64,000 bases of DNA from Branchipolynoe longqiensis (GCA_030323885.1 CM059187.1:135945239-136009238), one strand, 5' to 3'. Shown: positions 42,881 through 54,262, numbered from the stretch's first letter. Program-made: numbers and translations. Notes: generated by a model from the sequence alone, not told the origin.

Positions 42881-43202
42881 TGTCATGGGGGTGATGAAAA
42901 TGGGAAATATTGTGCCTAGAGTGGGACTCGAACCCACATGCACTAACACATACATACACAGGGTAGGTTCAACAACCATACAGCGCAAAGCTTGTACAGG
43001 ATCCTGATCACGGCAACCAGTGTCATGGGGGTGATGAAAATGGGAAATATTGTGCCTAGAGTGGGACTCAAACCCACATCTCTTTGCATTCCGGGCCAGT
43101 GTGCTAACCATTACACCACCTAGGCTCCCTGATATCAACACACTCCCCACGCCTACCTGTCTATGTGGTTACTTGCCTGAGAGGTCAGTGCATACCACTA
43201 CA
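42881..43202 (-). mobile_element. miniature LTR-like element, second copy with deletion
   Basis: Left terminal repeat is cut short (42881-42939). The internal part (42940-43020) retains the PBS-like end, and a complete terminal repeat spans 43021-43202. Outer ends are the same as at 35437-35940. ACAATAC occurs on both sides (42874-42880, 43200-43206), compatible with a 5-bp duplication AATAC, although it overlaps the repeat end by one base. Confidence 0.62.
43054..43125 (-). other. tRNA-like module, best preserved copy
   Basis: 72 nt that fold by standard tRNA spacing: acceptor GCCTAGG/TCTAGGC (one G-T), D-stem GTGT/GCAC, T-stem GTGGG/CCCAC with a 7-nt loop. The anticodon stem CTGGC/GCAAA is mispaired at two positions and position 33 is C, not T, so it is unlikely to be a decoding tRNA. 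A box TGGTGTAATGG is intact. The B box has one change (GGTTTGAGTCC). Confidence 0.7.
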
Positions 43203-43589
43203 ATACTATATATACTATATATAATATATACATAATATATATATATACTATATAATATATATATATTTGCATAAAGAATTTGACTGCATCTTATGAACGG
43301 GCATTCTGTAGTAGTATTCCTATAAAGGCTTTTCAAAGGAATAAATTATTGCAATTCATCTGCCAATGTCTGTCGTCAGCAAGAACTGGACACAAACAAG
43401 TAATATTGCTAGGGCTGAACGCACTGGTGTTGAATTGAAGAAGACAGATATTCCACTGTTAACGTGAGTAATTGGGTCGTGGAGGGAGTTCTGGTCCAAC
43501 GTGGCTAATATCGCTCTGGCTTGCCTAAACCGGAAGTACCATCAGCTAAATGGAACTAGTACCGTTAGAACTGAATGTCACACCTCTTT
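43203..43589. other. TA-rich then complex spacer
   Basis: No gene recognised. Confidence 0.4.
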
Positions 43590-44040
43590 TTATACATTCT
43601 CACACACACACAAGCACGAACACACGCGCACATGAGCATCAAACATAGCACCGTTTGTAGGGACTAGCCGGTGTAAATACACACACACACCAAACACAGC
43701 ACTGTTACTAGTGTTAGTATGGACTAAACCATGTAAGTACACACACACGCACCAAACACAGAACCGTTAGTAGGGACTAGCCTGTAAATACACACACATG
43801 CCAAACTCAGCACTGTTTGTATGGACTAAACAGTGTAAATACACACGCACCAAACAGAGCACCGTTAGTAGGGACTACCCAGTGTGAATACACACACATG
43901 CCAAACACAGCACTGTTAATAGGGACTAAACAGTGTACACACACACACACACACGAACCCAGACACAGCACCGTTATTAGGGACTAGACAGTGTAAATAC
44001 ACACACATGCACACCAAACACAGCACAGTTCTTATGGACA
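43590..44040. repeat. minisatellite of 50-60 bp, about 8 copies
   Basis: The unit contains AACACAGCACCGTTAGTAGG, GACTAGCCAGTGTAAATAC and a CA-repeat stretch of variable length, which explains the varying period. Confidence 0.88.
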
Positions 44041-44481
44041 ACACACTCTACTGAACAAAATATCAATAACCCTATTCATGTCTGAATATATAGCGTGTTC
44101 TGCAGCGCGATCTGATTACATTTAGAAATTTGCGTAGTTTGGTTCTTCACTGCTCGGGGTTATAATTATAAATATATGTATTTATATATATCTATCCTTA
44201 GTGGCCAACATCCAGTTGAGGAGAGGTGGGCCAAGATTGTGCCACTGGTACAGTTTTGCGTCTTACGTAGTATAACAATAATCAAAATAATAAGTAATAT
44301 TCCCTTTTGTATCTTTATACTCGCATTATACACTATACATTATATATATATATAATTCTTCCATATGTGGCGCCAGGGGGGCCCACCCACCAATTACCGG
44401 GGGGGGGGCACTCCACCAATGCACCAAGGAGGAATAGATATATAAAGTATATGTTTTATACTCGTATAATGCGTTATGCAT

Positions 44482-44514
<33 letters not shown>

Positions 44515-44582
44515 GATATATATATATATCTATATATATAATATATATATATATATCTATAGATATAATATATATATATATC
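44041..44582. repeat. GGTGGCGCC-repeat remnant and TA microsatellites
   Basis: TTTATACTCGCATTATACAC (44319) and TTTATACTCGTATAATGCG (44455) flank TGTGGCGCCAGGGGG (44368). TA runs follow at 44493-44582. 44041-44300 is AT-rich with no gene. Confidence 0.5.
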
Positions 44583-45020
44583 CCCCAGCGCTACTACATA
44601 CCCATTGTACCGTATCAAAAACAAAAGACATGTGACCAATGTTGCCCCCCCCCCCGCCCCACACACATACCCTCCCACCCATGCACGCCTACTGGCAGCA
44701 GCACCCCTGGCGGCCACAAAACGTAACAGCATCTTGCAAGTAATTCCGGGCGAGGCGGGCCGGCGGCCTAGCGCTCATTTCCCACCCCGTAGTCTCGGCG
44801 GCCCGCGTTTCATTTCTATGTTAATTTTTTCCCGGGGAGAGACTCTGAGACTGCGACAGTCGGCGCCGACTGTGATCAGTGGGTGCGCTGGGAGCGGCGG
44901 ATTAAATGTAATGATGGCCCTTTACAGGTAGGAGAGACAGAGCCGTGCTGGATGGGTGTAGGTGTGTGTGTGCGTATGTGTGTGTGTGTGTGAGGGAGCT
45001 GGAGGAGGTTGGTTGGTTCA
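44583..45020. other. CpG-containing complex sequence, GT run at end
   Basis: Complex DNA at 44690-44930 includes CGGCGCCGACTG and ACAGGTAGGAG. The frame here (to about 44931) is not protein-like enough to call an exon. GT run at about 44960-44992. Confidence 0.35.
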
Positions 45021-45355
45021 TTGGTTGGTTGTTGGGAGTTTTACGCCCTGGCAATATCTAAGATCATATCAGGACGGGTACCGATTCATGACAGTGCGCA
45101 CTCATGGTGACTTTATAGTGCTGTCCCCCCTGGGAAATCAGGTTGCCGGCTCCATCACCAGATATCCCACTCAGTCACATTATCCTGACACTGAGCTAAC
45201 CAGTCCTTGCCCTATCCTATTATTAATGCCGAGTGCCAGGCTAGGAAGCGACAAGTGTCAATTTTGTATGTCATTGGTTTGTCTTGATGGGGAACTGAAC
45301 TGCTGATCTCCCGCACGCGAGGCCCATGTTTTACCGACCCTGCCACCGTACCCTG
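45021..45355 (-). mobile_element. SINE-A with alternative head
   Basis: Tail complement GGGAGTTTTACGCCCTGG, full body. The head reads, on the minus strand, GGTACGGTGGCAGGGTCGG, unlike the Ser/Leu-type head. Confidence 0.85.
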
Positions 45356-45419
45356 TAATGGAGGAGTTGCCAGGGAGACCGGGAGGGTGGGGATGGATAG
45401 AGGGACGGGGAGACAGGGA

Positions 45420-45600
45420 AGGGGGCGAGGAAAGAGGAGACATTTGACATCCTTGGCGGAGACGCGACCGACTGCAGCTGGACATATTTTATTGTTCTGT
45501 CATTAGGATTAATGATGATCATTTCCAGGAAGCAGCGGCTGAAATTGACGTGCTTAATTTGGGCTGTGGCTGCTTGTCACTTCCCATAGGTGGAAGCATC
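45420..45600. promoter_or_regulatory. enhancer-like island
   Basis: Within 60 bp: CAGCTG E-box (45475), TTTTATTG (45487), CTGTCA (45497, MEIS-like), GGATTAATGA (45506, OTX/homeodomain) and TTCCAGGAA (45523-45531, STAT-type palindrome). Complex, non-coding. Confidence 0.28.
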
Positions 45601-45625
45601 AAGATGCGCAACGCTCCGCTCCGCA

Positions 45626-45680
45626 CCCACCGCCGCCCGCCGCCCGCCGCCCGCCGCCCGCCGCCCGCCGCCCGCCGCAC
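45626..45680. repeat. 7-bp repeat CCGCCCG
   Basis: About seven perfect units of CCGCCCG. Confidence 0.92.
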
Positions 45681-45952
45681 ACAGCATCAAATATACATAC
45701 ATCACAGTACTTACTCAACTTTGATCAAACTCGCCGTTCCATTAAAGCACCCTGCCATGCAGCCAACCAACACCAGGCGCGTGGCTCCCACCGCAGTGCT
45801 CACCCACCCCGCCCGCCTTATACTTCCCCGCCCCAGCCCCCACCGCCCCGCTCCCCCAACTCCACCCGTCCACCCAACTCCTACTTCACTCGACACGCAG
45901 CAATCTTACATTTACAGCGACCCAAAAGCGCAACGAAGCGCACATTTTAAAG
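45681..45952. other. complex spacer
   Basis: No gene recognised. C-rich at 45800-45880. Confidence 0.4.
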
Positions 45953-46040
45953 CTGCATAGTCCTATTAAAGCATCACATTTTCTTAGTCAAAACACATAC
46001 CTAGATTTGAGCCTATATATTTAACTGAACCGTTTGAAGA
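45953..46040 (-). mobile_element. TTAA-family end fragment
   Basis: TTAA then AGCTGCATAGTCC, followed by diverged CACATTTTCTTAGTCAAAAC and ACCTAGATTTGAG. Confidence 0.65.
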
Positions 46041-46099
46041 ACCACAAAGCCCTCCTAGTTGGGATTTGTTCAAAGCTGGTGATCGTGGTCAACAACATG

Positions 46100-46700
46100 T
46101 GAAACACTCCCGGGACTAAAGAGTCATTGTATACCCACTTATATATCACCCTGCTACAGACTTCCAAGTGCATTTACACTGACTCTATTGAAACAGACTT
46201 CTAAGTGCATTTACCATAACTCTATTGCTACAGACTGCCTAGCACATTTACCCCAACTCTATTGCTAGTGTTACAGACTGTCCAGCGCATTTACACTGAC
46301 TCTATTGAAACAAGACTTCTAAGTGCATTTTCCATAACCCTATTGCTACAGACTGCCTAGCAGATTTAACCCCACTCTTTTGCTACAGACTGTCTCTGCA
46401 TTTATCCTGACTCTACTGCTACAGACTGTCCATTGCATTTACTGTAACTCTATTGCTACACACTGCATAGCACATTTACCCCAACTCTATTGCTACTGAC
46501 TGCCCAGTGCATTTACACTGACTCTACTGCTACAAACTTCTAAGTGCATTTACTATAACTCTATTGCTACACACTGCCTATCACATTTACCCCCACTCTC
46601 TTGCTACTGAATGTCCAGTGCATCTACACTGACTCTATTTCTACAATCTGCCTAGCACAGTTAACCTTCCTCTAGAAACTTCCTGATGCATCTCCCAGTC
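46100..46700. repeat. minisatellite of about 36-38 bp
   Basis: Units read ACTCTATTGCTACAGACTGC then CTAGCACATTTACCCCA, with alternating variants (TTCTAAGTGCATTTACC; GTCCAGTGCATTTACAC). Confidence 0.9.
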
Positions 46701-46880
46701 CAATGCTACACATTGCATACCCTACTCCCCTCCCTGCGCCCACCACCCTCTTCCACTCTTCATCCACAGTTTATCCCTTCATTCCCAAATTATTTCCCCA
46801 CCCACCCCTGTCAGAAGTGACTGCAATAATGCGCTCTGCAAATGTGGACTATGAACAACGTCGCAATTGTGGCCCACCGT
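46701..46880. other. complex spacer
   Basis: No gene recognised. Confidence 0.35.
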
Positions 46881-46882
46881 AA

Positions 46883-47157
46883 TGGCCGGTACACACCTAC
46901 CGTTTACGATTCGCGCACTAAAACTCGCGACTCGACCCGACCCGCTTAAAACTGAAAACAGGCCGATTCGTTTTTCGAATCGCGAATCGCAATCGTAAAC
47001 GGCCGCTTTTAGCACTAAAAACTTAGTTTTATGCGCGAATCGCAATCGCTAGGTGTGCGCGGGGTGCGCACACCTAGCGATTTTTGTGCGCGAAACGGGC
47101 AGTTTTCGATCGTAAACGGGAGGTGTGCGCGCACAAACGGTAGGTGTGTACCGGCCA
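46883..47157. mobile_element. MITE, 275 bp, perfect TAA duplication
   Basis: TIRs TGGCCGGTACACACCTACCG at both ends (right reverse complemented), flanked by TAA at 46880-46882 and 47158-47160. The interior repeats CGCGAATCGCAATCG and TTTTCGATCGTAAACGG. TWA target suggests a PIF/Harbinger type. Confidence 0.88.
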
Positions 47158-47160
47158 TAA

Positions 47161-47840
47161 CTAACACAAGTCCCGGCAGTCTCCCCTAGTCTTCACCGTC
47201 TCCATCGTCTCCCCGTCACAACTCCACTCTGGTCGCTACACTGGTCCCTCCTCCCCGAATTATCACCCACACCACTGCAGCGTATGCAAGAGGCCGCGGC
47301 GGAGTAGCATGGGCATCCCAATAACAACGCCACCACCCCTACCCAACCCAACCCATCTCCGCCCCACCCCACAACACACACACAACACACACACACACAT
47401 ACACATCACACACACACAACACACAAACGCAACACACACACAGGGGGCCGACCCACTCCACACGCGTGCAATGTCGTGGCGGCACAGCTCTCAGCGGCAG
47501 TGGTGGATGTGCTTCTTCTGCCTGTCCAAAACAGCAGGCTAATTTATCGCTGCTTCGGGATGGGCCTAAAAATATGGCTTATGATTGCGGTGGGCCAGGG
47601 GGATCACGTCCGGCCCACCGCGTGCTTATTACGACGGGGGGATCGGCGCCCCGCCCGTTGGGGGGGGGGGGGGGGAGCGGGATGGGTAGGGGGTGGTGTG
47701 TGTGTGTGAGTGTGCGTGGTATTGTACGTGGGTGCGAGGGTGGGAGGAAGGAAGAGCTAATCGTATGGTATATGCTACCCGACTGCAGCCTCATCGAACG
47801 TGCATGCCCAGATGGCGTCAAGTTGTCCTTCCATTAACAA
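47161..47840. other. complex GC-rich and CA/G-run spacer
   Basis: CA repeats at 47376-47442, G-run near 47660, complex CpG-rich DNA at 47455-47650 with CCTAAAAATATGG. No exon recognised. Confidence 0.4.
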
Positions 47841-48371
47841 GAGGCAGCCTTGGTGTGTTTATATATATAATATATATATGTATATAACATATATTATATA
47901 TATAATATATATATATATTATGTGTGTGTGTGTTTATATATATATACATACATTTACATATATATAGTTTGAAAGCGGGGCAGAGACTGACTGCCCGGCA
48001 AGCGCACAGGCCGGAAATGACCGGTGGTGGCGCTGGCATAGGCAAGACTGGGGCAAATATGGGCAAGTCAGCGATTGGACTAATAATAATCGAGCAAAGA
48101 ATAATAATAATAATAATAATAATCATAATTATTAGGCTAGAGCTCCGCCCCTTTTATATACGCATAATAAATTATACATTCTATATACATATGAAAACAT
48201 ATGTTATTACGCATAGCTGTGATGTAAAAGCATTATATATATGTACATACATGTATGTACATATATATGCATATATATAATATATATATAATATATATAT
48301 TTGCGTACATATATACACATATAGACATATACACACATATATATATATAATTAGATGCTTGGCTGATATTG
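47841..48371. repeat. TA/AAT microsatellites with GGTGGCGC repeat remnant
   Basis: TA runs 47860-47920 and 48275-48350, (AAT)n about 48100-48123, CCGGTGGTGGCGCTGG near 48022, and ACGCATAATAAATTATACATT near 48160. Confidence 0.6.
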
Positions 48372-48445
48372 TACTTAAGATTGCCTAGTCCGATGGGTTT
48401 GAGTTTCTGTCATTTTCTGGGATAAATATATTAGGTTGATGTAGC
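48372..48445 (+). mobile_element. TTAA-family 5' end fragment
   Basis: After TTAA: GATTGCCTAGTCCGATGGG and TTTGAGTTTCTGTCATTTTC. The rest is missing. Confidence 0.65.
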
Positions 48446-48851
48446 TATATATATATATTGAAACTCGATTTATTTAATTAATTTAAATATATATTGAAAT
48501 CTTATTTACTTAATGAAAATATTAAAATTACAAAATAATCAATGCCTCCCTTCGTTCGCATTCACTCCGGCTTGAACTATTTAGTCACGTGATTTTAACA
48601 TGTATTCCATCCTGAAACCTCGGTTATATCCTAACGAAATATTAACGACCTAGAAAGGGCAACTATGTTATGCTTAGACCTGCTTTGAATACCCGTGGGA
48701 TAGTCGTTTTAATGCTCTTGGAAGTCTCAATCCCTACTTACTGGGTTCTGGCTCCTATTTAGTGACGTCAAACAGGCAGGGAGAGGTGGAATAACATCGG
48801 TTATTAGACATCGCTCAACGGGTTCCATGCTCAATCACGTGAGGTATTGTG

Positions 48852-48854
<3 letters not shown>
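48446..48854. other. AT-rich spacer
   Basis: No gene recognised. Confidence 0.4.
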
Positions 48855-48913
<59 letters not shown>

Positions 48914-48927
48914 ATACTATATATTTA

Positions 48928-48973
<46 letters not shown>

Positions 48974-49013
48974 ATATTGTTCTACTACTGTGATGTGTGT
49001 GTGTATATATAAT
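48855..49013. repeat. TA microsatellites before assembly gap
   Basis: Two long TA runs (about 48855-48905 and 48931-48967). Confidence 0.95.
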
Positions 49014-49512
49014 NNNNNNNNNNNNNNNNNNNNNNNNNNNNNNNNNNNNNNNNNNNNNNNNNNNNNNNNNNNNNNNNNNNNNNNNNNNNNNNNNNNNNNN
49101 NNNNNNNNNNNNNNNNNNNNNNNNNNNNNNNNNNNNNNNNNNNNNNNNNNNNNNNNNNNNNNNNNNNNNNNNNNNNNNNNNNNNNNNNNNNNNNNNNNNN
49201 NNNNNNNNNNNNNNNNNNNNNNNNNNNNNNNNNNNNNNNNNNNNNNNNNNNNNNNNNNNNNNNNNNNNNNNNNNNNNNNNNNNNNNNNNNNNNNNNNNNN
49301 NNNNNNNNNNNNNNNNNNNNNNNNNNNNNNNNNNNNNNNNNNNNNNNNNNNNNNNNNNNNNNNNNNNNNNNNNNNNNNNNNNNNNNNNNNNNNNNNNNNN
49401 NNNNNNNNNNNNNNNNNNNNNNNNNNNNNNNNNNNNNNNNNNNNNNNNNNNNNNNNNNNNNNNNNNNNNNNNNNNNNNNNNNNNNNNNNNNNNNNNNNNN
49501 NNNNNNNNNNNN
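49014..49512. other. assembly gap (499 N)
   Basis: Run of N. Sequence unknown. Frames crossing it are meaningless. Confidence 1.
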
Positions 49513-50160
49513 AGAGAAAGAAAGAGAAAGGGAAAGCCTTCTGCTGGTGGTAGACCGATCCCCAGCTTTAGAAAAACGGGATCTATGCCATGTCCGTCCG
49601 CGCATAGAGAGACAGAGCGTCGGAGAGAGACAGAGAGACCGGCAGACAGACCAAACGATATACATGCGGATAGACAGAAAGCAGAGATAAAGGTGGAGAG
49701 AGATATAGGCAGGAAGGCAGAAATAGAGCCACAGAGAGAGAAATGGCAGACATAAATAACACATATAGTGGGATAGTCAAACTGCAGGCGAATAGACAGA
49801 GCAGAGAAAGGGGAACGAGGCATGCAAGCAGGGAGACAGATAGCAAACCGCAGATACAGGGGGAGAAAGAATGAAAGTGGACAGATAGAGGGGCAGGCAT
49901 GCGGTAAACAGAATCAAACAGACAGAGAGAGGAGAGAGAGGAGAGATGTACAGATGGCGAAAGAGAGAGGGCAGAGACACACAGACAGCGACAGAAAGAG
50001 GAGAGAGACATACAGACAGTGACCGAGAGAGGAGAGAGACACACATTCAGCGACATAGATAGAAGAGAGACACACAGACAGTGACAGAGAGAGGTGAGGG
50101 ACAGTGACAGTGAGAGGGGAGAGGCACAGACAGCGACACAGAGAGGAGATATATATACAG
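49513..50160. repeat. GA/CA-rich minisatellite
   Basis: AGAGAAAGA at the gap edge, then AGACAGA-rich sequence. Regular units near 49920-50150 read GAGAGACACACAGACAGTGACA with variants. Confidence 0.85.
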
Positions 50161-50337
50161 ACATCAACAGTGAGCCCTAAAGCCACTCGTGTTACTGTCA
50201 TCGGTGAGCCTCCACCCACTCCGCAAACAGGTGGGTCCAGCTGACGTCACTGATGCAGGAACCAGAGGCTGTCCTGTCCGCCCCACTCCTCATCCTCCAC
50301 ACACAGAGAAGACCAAGCTGCCACTCCAGTGGCACTG
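50161..50337. other. complex spacer
   Basis: Unique sequence with AGCTGACGTCACTG (CRE-like) near 50238. No exon recognised. Confidence 0.35.
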
Positions 50338-50925
50338 TCACAGCACACCCCAACACTGTCACAGCACACCCCAACACTGTTATATCACACCCCAACACTG
50401 TCAGAGCACACCCCAACACTGTCACAGCACACCCAAACAGTGTCATAGCACACCCCAACACTGTCATAGCACACCCCAACACCAGCATAGCACACCACAA
50501 TACTGTCATAGCACAGCCCACCACTGTCATAGCACACCCCAACACCACCATAGCACAACACATCACCTAACACAACACAGTCACAGCACACCCAAACACT
50601 GTCATAGCACACCCCAACACTGTCAGAGCACACCCCAACACTGGCATAGCACACCCCAACACTGTCATAGCAAACAACACCACTGTCATAGAACACACAA
50701 CACCATCATAGCACACCACAACACAGTCACAGCACACCCCAACACTGTCAGAGCACACCCAAACACTGTCATAACACATCCCAACACTGTCATAGCACAG
50801 CCCAACACTGTCATAGCACACCCCAACACTGTCATAGCACACCCCAACACTGTCATAGCACACCCCAACACTGTCATAGCACACCCCAACAGTGTCATAG
50901 CACACCCCAACACCGCCATAGTGCA
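50338..50925. repeat. 21-bp minisatellite, about 28 copies
   Basis: Unit CATAGCACACCCCAACACTGT. Because 21 is a multiple of 3 and the unit lacks stops in several frames, ORFs of up to 335 codons arise in overlapping frames and on both strands. None looks like a protein. Confidence 0.95.
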
Positions 50926-51139
50926 ATCCAACACCCAATCCACCACTTCCTCCTCACATCCACTCACGCCCAAGCTACACCCTCCCCACACACACACCTC
51001 TCTACACCCACTCACGCTCAACCACAACCCCTCACCACCCACTCCAAAATCCACCCCTCTCTACACCCTCCCACGCCCACACCCACCCCTCCCTCCACCC
51101 CCTCCTCCCACCACTCCGACTACCGCCCCCTCCACCCGA
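50926..51139. other. C-rich low-complexity
   Basis: CTCAC/CACCC-rich sequence. Confidence 0.7.
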
Positions 51140-51375
51140 GGCACCCTTCTCTTCAGATACATGCAAGTTCCTCATTCATCTCCGAGTTTAACATAGAAGT
51201 TGCTTTCGGGACTCTTTTATTCGGCGGTTAAAGAAATCAATTGTTCCTGGTGATAATTTTCATTGAAATAAATCCTTTTCAACTCGGTAAAGGATTCGCA
51301 CCATGCACATTGTGCATTATCTTTCTTTCATATATAGTAGACTGTGAAGCCATGTTGAAGGGCTTCCCTGAATAA
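51140..51375. promoter_or_regulatory. complex island, possibly regulatory
   Basis: Unique sequence with CTTTTATTCGGCGG, ATCAATTGTTCC, GTGATAATTTTCATTG and the near-palindrome TGCACATTGTGCA (about 51304). Non-coding. Confidence 0.2.
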
Positions 51376-52050
51376 TCACCCCATTGTTCCCCCCCCCCCC
51401 ACGCCCCCCCACACACACTCTCCCCAATGTTAGGCCTCTGTTCGGCTCTTTGATCCTGACTTGGTGGCAGTGTGCCTCTGTCTGCCTCCCCTTCACATTC
51501 ATCTTAAATAGCTTACGTGAGCGATTCGTTCTGTCCACCCACAAATATGGGCTGTCCACCATCACCCACCCTCCTCCACCCTCTCCCACCCTCTCACACA
51601 CTCTCACACCTTCTCCCATCTTCCCCCCTCCCCTCTCCCATCCTCTCCTACCCTCTCCAACCATCACCCACCCTTACCCACCCTACCCCACCCTCTCCTA
51701 ACCTCACCCACCCTCACCCATCCTCTCCCATCCTCATCTCTCCTCACCCACCCTGTCTCACCATCACCCACCTTTTCCCACCCTCTCCCACCCACTCCCA
51801 CCTTCTCCCATCCCCACCCACCCTTCACCACCCTCACCCACCCTATCCCACTCTCTCCCATCCTCACCACCCCTCTCCCACCCTCTCCGTCCTCACCCAT
51901 CCTCACCGACCCCCCGCCAGCCTCCCTCACCCTCCCCCACCCTCAGATACCCTCTTCCACCCTCCCCCCACCCGCCCCCACCCTCTGCTACCATCCGTCA
52001 CCACCCCCTCTATCCCCGACCTCCCACCATCTCCCCCGCCCCCCCACTCT
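51376..52050. repeat. C-rich array (CACCCTCTCC...)
   Basis: C-run near 51390. Complex 51425-51555. Then CCCACCCTCACCCA and CCATCCTCTCC units to about 52050. Confidence 0.85.
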
Positions 52051-52351
52051 CCCAATGGCTTTCTTGTATTGTCGGGGAGACGTCGAGGGAGTTTGAACCT
52101 TCGCGCAATGGTGTTCACAGCCCACCTTCTTATGACAATTCTTCCAGTGGTCTCTACTGAGGTTTTAGACTTGTATCTTGTGAACACGCCAATACGTAGT
52201 GGGACGCGTCAACAACAGGATGGCGATGGAGACGCCATCTCAGATTTGTCAATCCTGACACGAGCAATTCGGTCCGAGGGCCGCTCGTAATTAAACACAT
52301 TAAAGGGACAGTCACTGGCCACAGCTGGTGCAATGTTTCACTAATAACCCC
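52051..52351. other. complex CpG-containing spacer
   Basis: Unique sequence with GATGGCGATGGAGACGCCATC (inverted arms) and CTCGTAATTAAACACATTAAA. No exon recognised. Confidence 0.35.
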
Positions 52352-52685
52352 GACCAGACGGGATGGCCGAATGAGTTGAGAGTCTGTCTCCCGCTTTGGT
52401 AGATCGTCGAATCCTGGTCGAGTCAAACCAATGACATAAAAATTGTATACTTGTAGCTTACTAGCCAGGCACTTGGCATTATTAGGATAGGGCTAGGACT
52501 GGTTGGCTCAGTGTCCGGATAATGTGACTGAGTGGGATATCAGGTCATAGTGCTCGTGGTTTGGTATCCCAGTGGGGCAGCACTATAATGTCACCATGAG
52601 TGCGCACTGTCACAAGTCGATGCCCATCCTGATATGACCTTAGATATTACCAGGATGTAAAACACCAAACACCAACAACCAACCA
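52352..52685 (+). mobile_element. SINE-A, full length with target duplication
   Basis: Ser/Leu-like head GACCAGACGGGATGGCC, complete body and tail. Flanks ACTAATAACCCC (52340-52351) and ACTAACAACCCC (52686-52697) differ by one base. The B box region has a small deletion. Confidence 0.9.
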
Positions 52686-52697
52686 ACTAACAACCCC

Positions 52698-53339
52698 ACC
52701 CCAAACAGTAGGGTTTGTATTCGCTCGGAAGTGCCTATCAACACTCAAAGAAAGAGCAAACTACAACTAACAAACTCATATAACTAACCACGATGGGCTA
52801 GCATATGAATAATTAACGGTTCTACTTATGTGAGGCATAAAGCACTTATGTAAATATTATTCATGTATGTAATTCTCCTATTATTTTCATGATCTCGCCC
52901 ATATTTGCTGGCAAGTGACTATCAACAACAAAACAGAAAATTGCAACTAACAATCTCACATAGCTAACCACTATGGAGTAGCACTAGAATTTGCATATCG
53001 AACCTGACAGTGACACACTCTTTGTCTAACTCAAACTGATCCAGTCCTGCATTAAAACTTATTCATATATTGCCTAATTGAATACAGAAAATAGCTTCGA
53101 AACTAGTGTCATGAAGGTACTCACATTGATCCATTTAATGTTGATGTTGTCATATGACACTAGTGTTGCCATGTCACTGTGGTAATTGTAGGTAACAACT
53201 ATCAGAAATCCATCGTGTTAATATGCTTCAAATTGTGTATTTAACCGATATTGTTAACTCGATCTTTTAAAATAAACCCAAGCAAAAAACTAAATGAACG
53301 AAAAAACGAAAAAACTAAAGAATTGACCTCATAAAAAAT
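52698..53339. repeat. AT-rich DNA with a two-copy direct repeat
   Basis: GTGCCTATCAACACTCAAAG ... ACTAACAAACTCATATAACT ... ACCACGATGGGCTAGCA (about 52732-52805) recurs as about 52916-52988 with the same block order. No gene seen in the rest. Confidence 0.6.
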
Positions 53340-53652
53340 TGAAGCTCATTTTATTGAATTTTTTGCATTGATGTACATTTGATGATTGTTTGATGATTGT
53401 TTGATGATTGATTAATGATTGATTGATGACTGATGATAACAATGCTTTGTTCTTGATGATTGAAATGATCTGTAATTCGCATCTCACTATTATTCAGTAC
53501 CATAACTTCGCTTGAATGTCGGGCCTTGTTACCGGTCACTAACAGCTGCATTGAGTAGAGCTGAACTACTCAGCCAGTCACCCTGCCTGTCATGAAAATA
53601 AAGTTGTGTTATTCCCACCTCGTGCTTCTGACTTCTCTGTGCCCCGGGTAGC
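53340..53652 (+). repeat. LTR-like repeat, copy 1
   Basis: The part from ATAACTTCGCTTGAATGTCG through CTTGTTACCGGTCACTAACA and AATAAAGTTGTGTTATTCCC to GGGTAGCA matches the reverse complement of 58243-58480. AATAAA near the 3' side and a GTAGCA end would suit a solo LTR. The 5' boundary is unclear. Confidence 0.5.
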
Positions 53653-53816
53653 AATGACTGATAAAGGAGATCAATCCATCAGGATTATGACTACTACTGC
53701 ACTGCGGCGAAAGCAAGTGCATGCACTTAACCATTATGAGCGAATAAAACAAACAATCACACAAAAAAAGAAGGTTCTAAGAAATAACACGATTCCTAGT
53801 GGGAGTTATTTAGGGT

Positions 53817-54262
53817 TCAATCAAGGTTGGGGGTTCAAAGTCGTCAAGCTGTAACTACTAGACTATGCCAGCCCAAATGGCCATCCTCAGTCACATAATG
53901 AAGTAGGCGTTGTGACGTTCAGACTTACTGATTGATTGATTTGATTGAAGATTTATAATGCCTATTGTGGATAAGTCTGAAGACTAGTTTTCACCATTAG
54001 ACAGTTTGTCGATAGAAAGCCCGAGCCTACACTTTTACCGACCCAAGGGATTTTTAACCTCCCACATCAAATAGACATGGTATGAGAGCAACTGGCCTTT
54101 GATGACGCTGTAAGTTAACCACAGCGGTGGAAATCCAAATTGGCAGAGGTGGGGGCACGGGGATTCGATGTCGTCAAATGGCCTTCCTCAGTCAGCTAGA
54201 GTGACGTAGGCCATTGTGTGCTCACATAATGAAGTAGGCATTGTGAGATCAGACTTACTAAT
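53817..54262 (-). mobile_element. SINE-C copies or duplicated block
   Basis: A tRNA-like head complement (GGTTCAAAGTCGTCAAGC; CTACTAGACTATGCCAGCCC) at 53838-53875, then a direct repeat (AAATGGCCATCCTCAG..., recurring at 54177), flanking a body shared inverted with 61405-61640: CAATTTGGATTTCCACCGCTG, TCTCATACCATGTCTAT and CCCTTGGGTCGGTAAAAG on the minus strand. The tail ends in ATTGA repeats near 53930. Confidence 0.6.

Noticed and set aside
35470..43125. Functional tRNA genes
   Set aside because: The anticodon stem is mispaired, position 33 is not T, and the modules sit inside dispersed repeats.
44605..44931. Exon ending at ACAG/GTAGGAG
   Set aside because: The frame begins in C-rich simple sequence and ends in a stop just after the putative donor. 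No family resemblance.
48831..49823. ORFs spanning 48.8-49.8 kb
   Set aside because: They cross the run of N and TA microsatellites.
50189..51196. 335-codon ORF as a repeat protein
   Set aside because: The 21-bp unit has no stop in overlapping frames and on the other strand too. No start context or splice evidence.
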